Below, piece by piece: positions 7,975 to 16,402 of a stretch of 64,000 nt of DNA. The notes beneath the pieces were generated by a model. The model did not search any database. It saw nothing but the letters and a program-made list of their open reading frames with translations, and was not told where the DNA came from. Made by a program: the position numbers and the translations under genes. Source of the DNA: Streptomyces jeddahensis (lineage in GTDB: Bacteria > Actinomycetota > Actinomycetes > Streptomycetales > Streptomycetaceae); NCBI RefSeq assembly GCF_001642995.1, contig NZ_LOHS01000051.1, forward strand, positions 34,840 to 98,839, in the 5' to 3' direction. The stretch's first letter is position 1. Every line of letters begins with the position of its first letter.

Positions 7975-8864
7975 CCACGCACGCACCGCAGGCGGCGCAG
8001 TCCGTGACGCTGCCGGGCTCCCTGGACGAGGCCGTGGCGGCCCTGACCGCCATGCCCGCCGCGGTGCCCGTGGCGGGCGGCACCGACCTGATGGCCGCCG
8101 TCAACTCCGGTCTGCTGCGGCCCGCCGCGCTCGTCGGACTCGGCCGGATCAGCGAGATCCGCGGCTGGCAGTACCAGGACGGTCATGCGCTGCTCGGCGC
8201 GGGCCTCACCCACGCGCGCATGGGCCGCCCGGACTTCGCGGCCCTCATCCCCGCCCTCGCCGCCGCCGCGCGCGCCGCCGGCCCGCCCCAGATCCGCAAC
8301 GCCGGCACGCTCGGCGGCAACATCGCGACCGCAGCCCCGACCGGCGACGCGCTGCCCGTCCTGGCCGCCCTGGAAGCCACGCTGATCATCGCGGGCCCGG
8401 ACGGCGCCCGCCGCGAGCTCCCCGTCTCGCACCTGCTCGCCGGTATGGAGATGCTGCGCGCGGGCGAACTCATCGGGTACGTGCGCGTGCCGCTCTTGCA
8501 CGCCCCGCAGGTCTTCCTGAAGGCGACCGGGCGGACGGGGCCCGGGCGCGCGACCGCGTCCGTCGCCGTGGTCCTCGACCCGGCCAGACGGGGCGTACGG
8601 TGCGCCGTGGGCGCCGTCGCACCGATGCCGCTGCGGCCGCTGGAAGCCGAGCAGTGGGTCGCCTCGCTCATCGACTGGGACGGGGAGCGGGCGCTGGTGC
8701 CCGAGGCGCTGACGGCGTTCGGCGAGTACGTCGCCGCCGCGTGCATTCCGGACCCGGCACCGGCGGAGGACGGCACCCCGCAGCAGTTGCCGCCCGCCGT
8801 ACTGCACCTGCGGCGTACCGTTGCCGTGCTGGCCCGACGAGCACTGGGGAGGGCGCTGTCGTGA
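7971..8864 (+). CDS. Molybdenum hydroxylase FAD-binding subunit (CoxM/XdhB-like)
   Basis: A 297-residue FAD-binding subunit of the xanthine oxidase family. The FAD-contacting stretches VPVAGGTDLMAAVNSG and IRNAGTLGGNIATAAPTGD are clear. It passes electrons from the [2Fe-2S] subunit to an acceptor. The TTG at 7971 follows GGAAGGGG and starts the protein where family similarity begins (MTTHAPQAAQSVTLPG). The 3' end overlaps the next gene by 4 bases (GTGA). Substrate cannot be told from the sequence. Confidence 0.88.
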   Translation: MTTHAPQAAQSVTLPGSLDEAVAALTAMPAAVPVAGGTDLMAAVNSGLLRPAALVGLGRISEIRGWQYQDGHALLGAGLTHARMGRPDFAALIPALAAAARAAGPPQIRNAGTLGGNIATAAPTGDALPVLAALEATLIIAGPDGARRELPVSHLLAGMEMLRAGELIGYVRVPLLHAPQVFLKATGRTGPGRATASVAVVLDPARRGVRCAVGAVAPMPLRPLEAEQWVASLIDWDGERALVPEALTAFGEYVAAACIPDPAPAEDGTPQQLPPAVLHLRRTVAVLARRALGRALS

Positions 8865-10906
8865 CCGACCACCACGACGACCAGGGAAACGGCGGCCCGA
8901 CAGGTGTGCCGGGCGCCTGGGAGCCGCTTCCCCAGGGCGAGTACGACTCGGACGCGACGGCGTTCGTGACGCTCCCCGAGGGGGGCATCGACGGCTACAC
9001 CGGCAGCCCGCTCGCGGCGCCCGGACACGGCTTCGTGCCGCCGCCCATAACGGTCGCTCCGGCGGCGGGCGGGGCGACCGATCCGGCGGCCACGGGCACG
9101 TGGCTCATGCCGGGCGCGGTGCAGGGCGGCGCCGGGCATGCCCAGACGGACGCAACCGGGCATGTGCAGACCTCGCAGTGGCCGGAGTCGGACGCCGGGG
9201 CGGGCGTGGGGACGGGAGCGGCCGCGGCAGCCGACCACGCGCCGCAGGCCGCGCAGGACCCGTACGGCGCGCAGCACTTGTACGGCAGCCAGGACTCGTA
9301 CGGTGGGCAGGACTCGTACGGGGCACAGGACCCGCACGCCGTCATCCGCGAGCCGTTCTCGTACGACCACGGGATGACTGGGCAGTGGTCCTTCGCCGAG
9401 CCGGAAGAGGCCCAGGCGGGGTCGGGGTCGTCCGACGTGACCGGACAGTGGTCGATCCCCGTCGCTGAAGGGGACCTTCCGGACGAGTCCGGCGAGTTCA
9501 CCACCTCGGCGCTCGCCTCCCAGTGGGGCGGCACGCCCCCAGCGACCCTCCCGGGCGGTGCGCCCGCGCCATGGGCGACGGGGGCCGACGCGGGGCAGTC
9601 GTGGAGCGGCCGGGCGGAGGCCGGGGACCACACCCTGGCGGCCCTGCACCCCGGCCACCCTGCGGAGTCCGAACAGGGCTTCACTTCCACCGATTTCGGG
9701 GGCGCCGGCGCCGGTCACCCGGAGACCGGGATGCCTGCCGCGGTGGCAGAGCCGACCGGCGACGAGTCACCCGTGGTCTCCCGGGAAGCGACTCCGGAAG
9801 CGGCACCCCAGGCATCGGCCGACTCCTCAGCCCCGGAACCCTCCGCATCGGATGCGGCTCACTCGGACCACACCCATGCGGCAGGGCACACGGCTCCAGC
9901 CGAGCATGCGACTTCGGCAGAGCACGCGGCTGCGGCCGAGCACGCGGCTTCGGCCGATGACGCGGTCGCGGCCTCCAGGGGCGTCCACGCGCCCAGCGAC
10001 CCGGTGGCCTCCGGCGACCCGTCGGAGGCCGCGGATGCATCAGCGGACCACGAGCCCGCCGCCGACCCCGCGAATGCCGACCCCGCGAATGCCGACTTCG
10101 CGGATGCCGACTCCGCCGAAGACGCCCCGCAGGCCCGTCCCGGCGGCCCCGCCGACGGTGCCGAGGCCGAGGCACCCCCGGCCCCCCACGACGAGCACCC
10201 CCTCGCCTCCTACGTCCTGCGCGTGAACGGGACGGACCGCCCCGTCGCCGACGCCTGGATCGGTGAGTCGCTGCTCTACGTGCTGCGCGAACGGCTCGGT
10301 CTGGCCGGCGCCAAGGACGGCTGCGCACAAGGCGAGTGCGGCGCCTGCAACGTCCAGGTGGACGGGCGGCTCGTCGCCTCCTGCCTGGTGCCCGCGGCCA
10401 CCGCCGCCGGAAGCGAGGTGCGCACCGTGGAGGGCCTGGCCGGCGACGGGCAGCCCTCCGACGTCCAGCGGGCGCTGGCCCGCTGCGGCGCGGTGCAGTG
10501 CGGTTTCTGCGTACCGGGCATGGCGATGACCGTCCACGACCTGCTCGAAGGAAACCCCGCGCCCTCCGAGCGCGAGACCCGGCAGGCGCTCTGCGGCAAC
10601 CTGTGCCGCTGCTCCGGCTACCGGGGCGTCCTGGACGCTGTACGCGAGGTCGTCGCCGAGCGCCAGGCGTCCGCCGAGGCCGCGGAGGCGGAGGCCGAGG
10701 CCCAGGCGGAAGCAGACACGGAAGCGGATGCGGAAGCCGCGGCCGGATCCGCCGAGGTGCGCATCCCGCACCAGGCGGGCCCGGGCGCCGGCGGCGTCAA
10801 CGCGGCGGCACACGAAGCGCAAGCGGCGTACGACGACCAGGCGCAAGGGCAGTACGACGACCGCGCGCCAGGACCGTACGACGACCAGGACGGAGGCACG
10901 GCATGA
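8861..10906 (+). CDS. [2Fe-2S] subunit of molybdenum hydroxylase with giant disordered N-terminal extension
   Basis: The protein is 681 residues, whereas CoxS-type subunits are usually about 160. The true domain occupies roughly 448-610. It has the plant-type cluster motif (GCAQGECGAC ... C) and the second cluster motif (CGFC ... CRCSGY). Everything before it is low-complexity Ala/Gly/Asp/Pro sequence. Short repeats there include GQW motifs (MTGQWSFAEPE, VTGQWSIPVAE), YG(A/S/G)Q units around 145-165, AEHA units and DPANAD units. A second acidic low-complexity tail follows the domain. Start and stop overlap the neighbouring subunits (GTGA, ATGA), so the extension is translated as part of the operon, not a misread gap. 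Confidence 0.87.
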   Translation: MTDHHDDQGNGGPTGVPGAWEPLPQGEYDSDATAFVTLPEGGIDGYTGSPLAAPGHGFVPPPITVAPAAGGATDPAATGTWLMPGAVQGGAGHAQTDATGHVQTSQWPESDAGAGVGTGAAAAADHAPQAAQDPYGAQHLYGSQDSYGGQDSYGAQDPHAVIREPFSYDHGMTGQWSFAEPEEAQAGSGSSDVTGQWSIPVAEGDLPDESGEFTTSALASQWGGTPPATLPGGAPAPWATGADAGQSWSGRAEAGDHTLAALHPGHPAESEQGFTSTDFGGAGAGHPETGMPAAVAEPTGDESPVVSREATPEAAPQASADSSAPEPSASDAAHSDHTHAAGHTAPAEHATSAEHAAAAEHAASADDAVAASRGVHAPSDPVASGDPSEAADASADHEPAADPANADPANADFADADSAEDAPQARPGGPADGAEAEAPPAPHDEHPLASYVLRVNGTDRPVADAWIGESLLYVLRERLGLAGAKDGCAQGECGACNVQVDGRLVASCLVPAATAAGSEVRTVEGLAGDGQPSDVQRALARCGAVQCGFCVPGMAMTVHDLLEGNPAPSERETRQALCGNLCRCSGYRGVLDAVREVVAERQASAEAAEAEAEAQAEADTEADAEAAAGSAEVRIPHQAGPGAGGVNAAAHEAQAAYDDQAQGQYDDRAPGPYDDQDGGTA

Positions 10907-13230
10907 GCAACGACGCCGCAGCCGCCACCGCGACAACGCCCACCGGCACGACCGCGCAGCCCGCCGCGACCTCAGAGGTGCGGCAGCACGGCATCGGCGC
11001 CTCGCTCCCCTCCGCGCACGGCCGGGCCAAGACGGAGGGCACCTTCCCGTACGCGGCCGACCTGTGGGCCGAGGGCCTGCTCTGGGCCGGCATCCTGCGC
11101 TCCCCGCACCCGCACGCCCGTATCGTCTCGATCGACACCACCCACGCGCGCGAGATGCCCGGTGTCCGCGCGGTCGTCACGCACGAGGACGTGCCGGGCG
11201 CCGCCGTGCACGGCCGCGGCAGCGCGGACCGCCCCGTCTTCGCCTCCGAGGTCGTACGCCACCACGGCGAGCCCATCGCCGCCGTCGCCGCCGACCATCC
11301 CGACACGGCCCGGATGGCGGCAGCCGCCATCATCGTCGAGTACGAAGCACTCGACCCGGTGACCGACCCGGAGAAGGCCTTCGAGGCCGAACCCCTGCAC
11401 CCCGACGGCAACCTGATCCGCCACATCCCGCTGCGCCACGGCGACCCGGAGGCGACGGGCGAGATCGTCGTCGACGGCCTGTACCGCATCGGCCGCCAGG
11501 ACCCGGCGCCGATCGGCGCGGAGGCCGGACTCGCCGTGCCCCGTCCGGACGGCGGCGTCGAGCTGTACGTGGCCTCCACCGACCCGCACGCCGACCGCGA
11601 CAGGGCGGCCGCGGTCTACGGCCTCGACCCGGAACGCGTGAAGGTCGTCGTCACCGGCGTGCCCGGAGCGACCGCCGACCGCGAGGACCCCGGCTTCCAA
11701 CTGCCGCTCGGCCTGCTGGCGCTGAAGACCGGCTGCCCGGTGAAGCTCACCGCCACCCGCGAGGAGTCCTTCCTCGGCCACGCCCACCGCCACCCCACGC
11801 TGCTGCGCTACCGCCACCACGCGGACGGCGAGGGCCGCCTCGTCAAGGTCGAGGCGCAGATCCTGCTCGACGCGGGCGCGTACGCGGACACCTCGTCGCA
11901 GGCGCTGGCCGCCGCCGTCTCCTTCGCCTGCGGGCCGTACGCCGTCCCCAACGCCTTCATCGAGGGCTGGGCTGTCCGCACGAACAACCCGCCGTCCGGC
12001 CATGTGCGCGGTGAGGGCGCGATGCAGGTCTGCGCCGCCTATGAGGCGCAGATGGACAAGCTCGCGAAGAAGCTCGGCATCGACCCGGCGGAGCTGCGGC
12101 TGCGCAACGTCATGTCGACCGGCGACGTCCTGCCGACCGGCCAGACAGTCACGTGCCCGGCGCCGGTGGAAGAACTCCTCACAGCAGTACGGGACTTCCC
12201 GCTGCCCCCGCTGCCCAAGGACAGCCCCGAGGACGAGTGGGTCCTGCCGGGCGGCCCTGAAGGCGCGGGCGAACCGGGCGCCGTGCGCCGCGGCGTCGGC
12301 TACGGCCTCGGCATGGTGCACATGCTGGGCGCCGAGGGCACCGACGAGGTTTCCACGGCCACCGTGCGGGTCCAGGAAGGCGTCGCGACGGTCCTGTGCG
12401 CCGCCGTCGAGACCGGCCAGGGCTTCTCGACGCTCGCCCGGCAGATCGTCCAGGAGACGCTCGGGATCGACGAGGTGCACGTGGCGTCCGTCGACACCGA
12501 CCAGCCGCCCGCCGGGCCGGGCTGCCGCGGCCGCCACACCTGGGTGTCGGGCGGCGCGGTGGAACGCGCCGCCAAGATGGTCCGTACGCAGCTGCTGCAG
12601 CCGCTCGCCCACAAGTTCGGGATGTCGGCGGAGCTGCTCCAGATCACGGACGGCAAGATCACCTCGTACGACGGAGTGCTGTCCACGACCGTCACCGAGG
12701 CCATGGAGGGCAAGGAGCTGTGGGCCACCGCCCAGTGCCGCCCGCATCCGACGGAGCCGCTCGACGACTCGGGCCAGGGCGACGCGTTCGTCGGCCTCGC
12801 GTTCTGCGCGATCCGCGCGGTGGTGGACGTGGACATCGAGCTGGGGTCGGTACGGGTCGTCGAACTCGCGGTCGCCCAGGACGTCGGCCGCGTCCTCAAC
12901 CCCGCCCAGCTGAAGGCCCGTATCGAGGCGGGCGTCACGCAGGGCGTCGGCGCGGCGCTCACGGAGAACCTGCGCACCCCGCGCGGCCTGGTCCGCCACC
13001 CCGACCTCACGGGCTATGCGCTGCCGACCGCGCTCGACGCCCCGGACATCCGCATCGTGAAGCTGGTCGAGGAGCGGGACGTGGTGGCCCCCTTCGGGGC
13101 CAAATCGGTCAGCGCGGTGCCCGTGGTCACGTCCCCGGCGGCGATCGCCTCGGCCGTACGGGCCGCGACCGGGCGTCCCGTGAACCGGCTGCCGATCCGG
13201 CCGCAGGCCGCGGTGGTGACGGCCCAGTGA
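10903..13230 (+). CDS. Molybdenum hydroxylase large (molybdopterin-binding) subunit
   Basis: A 775-residue CoxL/XdhA-type subunit. The aldehyde oxidase a/b hammerhead region is at the N-terminus, and the Mo-cofactor regions include VETGQGFSTLARQIVQE and GCRGRHTWVSGG. Two active-site signatures deviate. The usual RGFG loop reads VRGEGAMQ, and the C-terminal GAKGVGEPP motif, whose Glu is the catalytic base, reads GAKSVSAVPV with Ala738 in place of Glu. It overlaps its neighbours by 4 bases on each side. The fold is certain; hydroxylase activity of the standard kind is doubtful. Confidence 0.88.
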   Translation: MSNDAAAATATTPTGTTAQPAATSEVRQHGIGASLPSAHGRAKTEGTFPYAADLWAEGLLWAGILRSPHPHARIVSIDTTHAREMPGVRAVVTHEDVPGAAVHGRGSADRPVFASEVVRHHGEPIAAVAADHPDTARMAAAAIIVEYEALDPVTDPEKAFEAEPLHPDGNLIRHIPLRHGDPEATGEIVVDGLYRIGRQDPAPIGAEAGLAVPRPDGGVELYVASTDPHADRDRAAAVYGLDPERVKVVVTGVPGATADREDPGFQLPLGLLALKTGCPVKLTATREESFLGHAHRHPTLLRYRHHADGEGRLVKVEAQILLDAGAYADTSSQALAAAVSFACGPYAVPNAFIEGWAVRTNNPPSGHVRGEGAMQVCAAYEAQMDKLAKKLGIDPAELRLRNVMSTGDVLPTGQTVTCPAPVEELLTAVRDFPLPPLPKDSPEDEWVLPGGPEGAGEPGAVRRGVGYGLGMVHMLGAEGTDEVSTATVRVQEGVATVLCAAVETGQGFSTLARQIVQETLGIDEVHVASVDTDQPPAGPGCRGRHTWVSGGAVERAAKMVRTQLLQPLAHKFGMSAELLQITDGKITSYDGVLSTTVTEAMEGKELWATAQCRPHPTEPLDDSGQGDAFVGLAFCAIRAVVDVDIELGSVRVVELAVAQDVGRVLNPAQLKARIEAGVTQGVGAALTENLRTPRGLVRHPDLTGYALPTALDAPDIRIVKLVEERDVVAPFGAKSVSAVPVVTSPAAIASAVRAATGRPVNRLPIRPQAAVVTAQ

Positions 13231-13349
13231 ACGCGCCGGAGCCTCCTCGGTACGAACCGTCGCCCAGCGCCGGGAAGTTGCTGGTGTGGATCATGGTGTT
13301 CGTCCTGGCGGCGATCGCCGTCGTGCTCGGTGGCGTGTACCTCACCTGA
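13227..13349 (+). CDS. 40-residue single-pass membrane peptide
   Basis: A GTG overlapping the stop of the large molybdenum subunit (GTGA) opens a 40-codon frame. The product has a polar N-terminus followed by one hydrophobic helix, LLVWIMVFVLAAIAVVLGG, at about 18-36. The coupling and clean topology suggest a real gene that could anchor or accompany the hydroxylase at the membrane. No homology is recognised. Confidence 0.6.
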   Translation: MNAPEPPRYEPSPSAGKLLVWIMVFVLAAIAVVLGGVYLT

Positions 13350-13752
13350 GGCGCGGGGTCGTCCTGGTCACCGGTGTGATGGCCGCCGGCAAGTCGACGT
13401 TCGCCCAGGCGCTGGCGGAGCGACTGCCGCGGGCCGTCCACGTGCCCGGGGATCTCTTCCGCCGCATGCTGTGCTTTCCCGGGGGACACCCCCGGACTCC
13501 CGGCTCTCAGGCCGCGAGGAGTACGGGCCCGAGGCGGGTGCGGAGGCCGAGGCTCAGCTGCGGCTCCGCTACCGGCTGTCGGCGCTGACGGCGGACGAGT
13601 ACGCGAAGGCCGGGTTCACGGCGGTCGTGCAGGACGTGGTCCTGGGCAAGGACCTGAGGTCGTACGTCGCGTCGGTCCGCACTCGCCCGCTGTACGTCGT
13701 GGTGACGGTGGACGCGATTCTGTCGGGACGGGACGGTGCCCGGGTGGGGTGA
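13346..13752 (+). pseudogene. Decayed P-loop ATP-binding (kinase-like) gene
   Basis: The first frame encodes RRGVVLVTGVMAAGKSTFAQALAERLPRAVHVPGDLFRRML with a Walker A motif. After an apparent insertion of about 30 bases containing CCGGGGGACACCCCCGG (about 13470-13500), a different frame continues the same family (GREEYGPEAGAEAEAQLRLRYRLSALTADEYAKAGFTAVVQDVVLG). The C-terminus then ends abruptly after RTRPLYVVV. The expected start overlapping the previous stop reads CTGA instead of ATGA. Frameshift, truncation and lost start all indicate a pseudogene. Confidence 0.75.
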
Positions 13753-13842
13753 CGGCGTCGGGGCGGGGCGTTGTCAGTGGTGGGTCGTAGGGTTCTTGAG
13801 CAGTGGGACGGCCGTGGGCGGCCGTGGCCGGAGGTGTCGTCT

Positions 13843-13922
13843 GCACGGGTGCACGGGTGCACGGGTGCAGGGGCGCAGGGGTGCTCGGCTGCATGGGTGC
13901 ATGGGTGCATGGGTGCATGGGG
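13843..13922 (+). repeat. Ten-unit octamer tandem repeat
   Basis: Ten consecutive 8-base units of the form GCACGGGT or GCATGGGT, with four variant units in positions 4, 5, 6 and 10. It ends 5 bases before the start codon of the SUKH-like gene, so it occupies that gene's expected leader. A related 20-base repeat occurs at 47472-47531. Confidence 0.9.
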
Positions 13923-13927
13923 GAGTC

Positions 13928-14641
13928 ATGAGCAAGACCGTTACAAATGCCACTACAACCGCTATGAGTGCCGTGACCGCTATGAGTGCTGTCACCGGCG
14001 TGATCGCCGCGCTCGAGGGAGAGCTGCGTCAGAGCTCGGGCTCGGACCTTGCGCTCGACCTGCCGCAGCGGCTCCTGAACGAGGAGTTCGGGCCCGGCGC
14101 GGTGATGCGCTTCGAGGACGTCGACTTTCCGCGGGCCCTCACCCACGAGCCGACCCGCCGCTTCCTGAAGGACGTCGGACTGCCCGAGGACGGCTTCGTG
14201 TTCCAGCTGGACACGGACGTGCCGCTGCCGACGCTCGCCGAGTACTACGCGGACGACCGGCTCGGTGCCCCGGCGGACGGTGTTCTCCCGGAGCGGGCGT
14301 CGCAGCTGATCCGCCTCGGGCGCCTCGCCGAGGGCACGGACCTCGTCGTCGACGGATCGACCGGCGCGGTCCTCGGCTGGCGCGTGCGGGACGCCACTCC
14401 GCGCCCGCTCGACGCCGAAATATCCGCTGCCGACATATCCACGGTCGACATATCCACGGCCGACATATCCACGCTGGTCTGGACGCTGTGGCTGATGCAC
14501 CGGCATCACAGGGGTCGGCGGCCCCAGCAGGTGATGAGCGGGGCGGTGGTGACGTCCAGCTCCTCTTCGCGCAGGGCCAAGTGCCGGTCGATCTCCGGGT
14601 CGGTGGCCGGCCCGCCCGCCACCAGCTGCTCGCGGAGCTGA
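13928..14641 (+). pseudogene. SUKH-type immunity protein, 3'-truncated
   Basis: Residues 1-190 resemble actinobacterial SUKH-4 family immunity proteins: DLPQRLLNEEFGPGAVMRFEDVDFP, LTHEPTRRFLKDVGLPEDGFVFQLDTDVPLPTLAEYY, LVVDGSTGAVLGWRV and STLVWTLWLMHR. Such proteins neutralise polymorphic toxins. The last roughly 60 residues of the family are missing and replaced by unrelated Ser/Arg-rich sequence that runs antisense into a methyltransferase remnant. An in-frame 15-base repeat (14414-14473) expands the DIST(V/A) segment. No toxin gene is nearby. Confidence 0.65.
14414..14473 (+). repeat. In-frame 15-base minisatellite in the SUKH-like gene
   Basis: Four 15-base units of the form GCCGACATATCCACG (first unit divergent) encode EISAADISTVDISTADIST. 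The length is a multiple of three, so copy-number changes would keep the frame. Confidence 0.8.
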
Positions 14642-14733
14642 CGCACGGTCGCGGCCTCCAGCTCCCGGCAGGGCGGCGAGGTGAGGGGAGAGTAGCCCTC
14701 GGCTCGGACGTCCCGCAGCCCGGCGCCGCGCAT
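14506..14733 (-). pseudogene. C-terminal remnant of a SAM-dependent methyltransferase-like protein
   Basis: The antisense frame reads RGAGLRDVRAEGYSPLT, then PCRELEAATVRQLREQL, and ends DVTTAPLITCWGRRP, which resembles the end of Streptomyces class I methyltransferases. The Rossmann N-terminal part with the SAM-binding glycine motif is absent. It meets the truncated SUKH-like gene tail to tail, consistent with a deletion or rearrangement joining two genes. Confidence 0.45.
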
Positions 14734-14802
14734 CAGGCCAGCAGGGAGCGGCCGGAGGCGAGGTCCGCACCGCGCTGGGCGAGCAACGCGCGGAAGCCGC
14801 CC

Positions 14803-15849
14803 TCACTCCGGCCGGGGACCGGCATGGGCGCTGGCCGCGCGGATCGCTGCTCTCGCCGCCCCTTCGACCAGCGAGATCCCGCCCCCCATCGACGCGTTGC
14901 CGCCGCTGAGGACCGAGACCAGATACCGGCGTCCGCGCACCGTGACCTGCCCGATGCTGTTGATGGCCCACAGCCCGGTGGTGTTCCGCCGGAGCCAGCC
15001 GTTCTTGAGGGCCCACCGGGAGCCTGCCGCCGACACTCCCCAGTCCTGGTCCTCCGTGATCTGGCCCATCAGCTCTTGGATGTAGGCACGGGATGCCTGG
15101 TTCAGCCCCTGGGACGAGCGGGCGGAGGCCGCCGACCCTCGGGCGAACACCGCGCGCAACAGCCTGACCTGGTCCTTCGCTGTGGTCTGGGTGAGTCCCC
15201 AGCGGTTGCCGGGGCCGCCCTCTGTCGAGGCAAGCCCCAGCCGCTTGTTCGCCGCGCCGAGACCTTCCGCCTTGCCGATCGCCCGCCAAAGGAGGTTCGC
15301 CGCGCCATTGTCGCTCGTCCGGATCATCGCCTCGGCGTGCCGGCGCTCCGCGGCTGTCAGGTCGCGGTCTTCGTCCTGCGCCTGGAGCAGGAGCGTCGCG
15401 AGGATGTCCACCTTGATGATGCTCGCCGTGTCGAACGTCGCATCGTCCCCGTACGAGGCGATCTCCCGGTCGACGCCGTCCAGGTCGAGCACCGACACCG
15501 CCAGCCGCGTGTCGCCGTCCGGCAGGACCGGCTTGAGGGCCCGCGCGAGAGCCGCGCCGAGCTTCTCGCGCGGCGGCGCCGGCAGTACTGGACGCGTCGG
15601 TCGCCGTACTGGTGGCGACACCGCCAGTACGGCGGCCGACGCGTCCATCCGCGTGGAGGACGGCTGCGCCTCGTGACGGGTGCCGGCGGAGGAACAGACG
15701 GCAAGCGACGCCACGACTGCTGTGGCCGCGCAGACCCTCAGCGCGTACGGGTGGAGGCCGACGGGAACGAGGCGGCCGCGGTGTTCCGCGCTGTGGCGTC
15801 TGTGCTTCTCATACGCCGTATGCGTCCAGTTGAGCTGTCCATAGGGCAC
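14803..15849 (-). CDS. Class A beta-lactamase-like serine hydrolase, secreted
   Basis: From the GTG at 15849 the product is about 348 residues. It has a late hydrophobic export segment (VCAATAVVASLAVC) whose SLAVC could be a lipobox. The serine-hydrolase motifs are S-I-I-K (FDTASIIKVD), SDN (RTSDNGAANLL) and a degenerate KTG as KNG (ALKNGWL). This set is typical of Streptomyces penicillin-recognising lipoproteins, not of proven beta-lactamases; the Glu-containing omega-loop signature is not obvious. The frame is open up to 16029 through the terminator, so the start is uncertain. The preceding 190 bases hold no other gene. Confidence 0.75.
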   Translation of the reverse strand: MPYGQLNWTHTAYEKHRRHSAEHRGRLVPVGLHPYALRVCAATAVVASLAVCSSAGTRHEAQPSSTRMDASAAVLAVSPPVRRPTRPVLPAPPREKLGAALARALKPVLPDGDTRLAVSVLDLDGVDREIASYGDDATFDTASIIKVDILATLLLQAQDEDRDLTAAERRHAEAMIRTSDNGAANLLWRAIGKAEGLGAANKRLGLASTEGGPGNRWGLTQTTAKDQVRLLRAVFARGSAASARSSQGLNQASRAYIQELMGQITEDQDWGVSAAGSRWALKNGWLRRNTTGLWAINSIGQVTVRGRRYLVSVLSGGNASMGGGISLVEGAARAAIRAASAHAGPRPE

Positions 15850-15974
15850 GGCGGGCAGGCCTCGGCATTCCTGGGGAGAGAGACGACGAGAAAGCCGAAG
15901 ATATGACAAATCGGCCGCTGTGGCGGTGACCGTCACGGCAGGCGTGTCGTGCCCCGCTGGACACTGCGACGGAC

Positions 15975-16018
15975 GAACGAAAGGGCGGCACCCCTTCGGG
16001 GATGCCGCCCTTTCGTTC
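15975..16018. terminator. Perfect hairpin terminator downstream of tRNA-Cys
   Basis: Arms GAACGAAAGGGCGGCA and TGCCGCCCTTTCGTTC flank a CCCC-TTCG-GGG loop. It lies 20 bases past the 3' end of tRNA-Cys and also faces the lipoprotein gene promoter. Confidence 0.85.
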
Positions 16019-16037
16019 TGTCTGTTCAAGACGGTAG

Positions 16038-16109
16038 AAGCCGTGATCGGAATCGAACCGACGTAACTCGCTTTGCAGGCGAGCCCCTAATCCACTCGGG
16101 CACACGGCC
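16038..16109 (-). tRNA. tRNA-Cys (anticodon GCA)
   Basis: Read on the minus strand, the 72 bases fold into a full cloverleaf. The acceptor is GGCCGTG/CACGGCT, the anticodon arm CTCGC-CTGCAAA-GCGAG and the T arm GTCGG-TTCGATT-CCGAT, with discriminator U as expected for cysteine. CCA is not encoded. Confidence 0.93.
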
Positions 16110-16402
16110 TTGCCGGAATTTCCGGACCGTGGGGAGCATCCGGAATTCTGGATTTCTTGCCTCGGGTTCGACGTCTCGAACTCGATGTCTCGACGGTAAG
16201 CGGCGGCTCGCGAGGCGCTCAAGGGACGCGGGCGGTCTGCAATGGGACTGCCATACGGCGTTCATAGAGGGACACATTCCGCCGGGGGAGGAGGGGAGGG
16301 GGAGCGGATGGACGCGGCCGAGAAGGCCTAGGACCAAGGAACCAGCCGGTCAGGGTCTCCGGACAGGAGCCATCCCAGGCTGCGGCCCTTACTGTGGCGG
16401 AC

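Noticed and set aside
13843..13922. CRISPR array
   Set aside because: Units are 8 bases with no spacers and there are no cas genes; it is a simple tandem repeat. No CRISPR array was seen anywhere in the window.
14733..14803. Minus-strand peptide GFRALLAQRGADLASGRSLLA just after the beta-lactamase-like gene
   Set aside because: It could be the end of another lost gene, but it is only 21 codons and is in a different frame from both neighbours. No family could be recognised.
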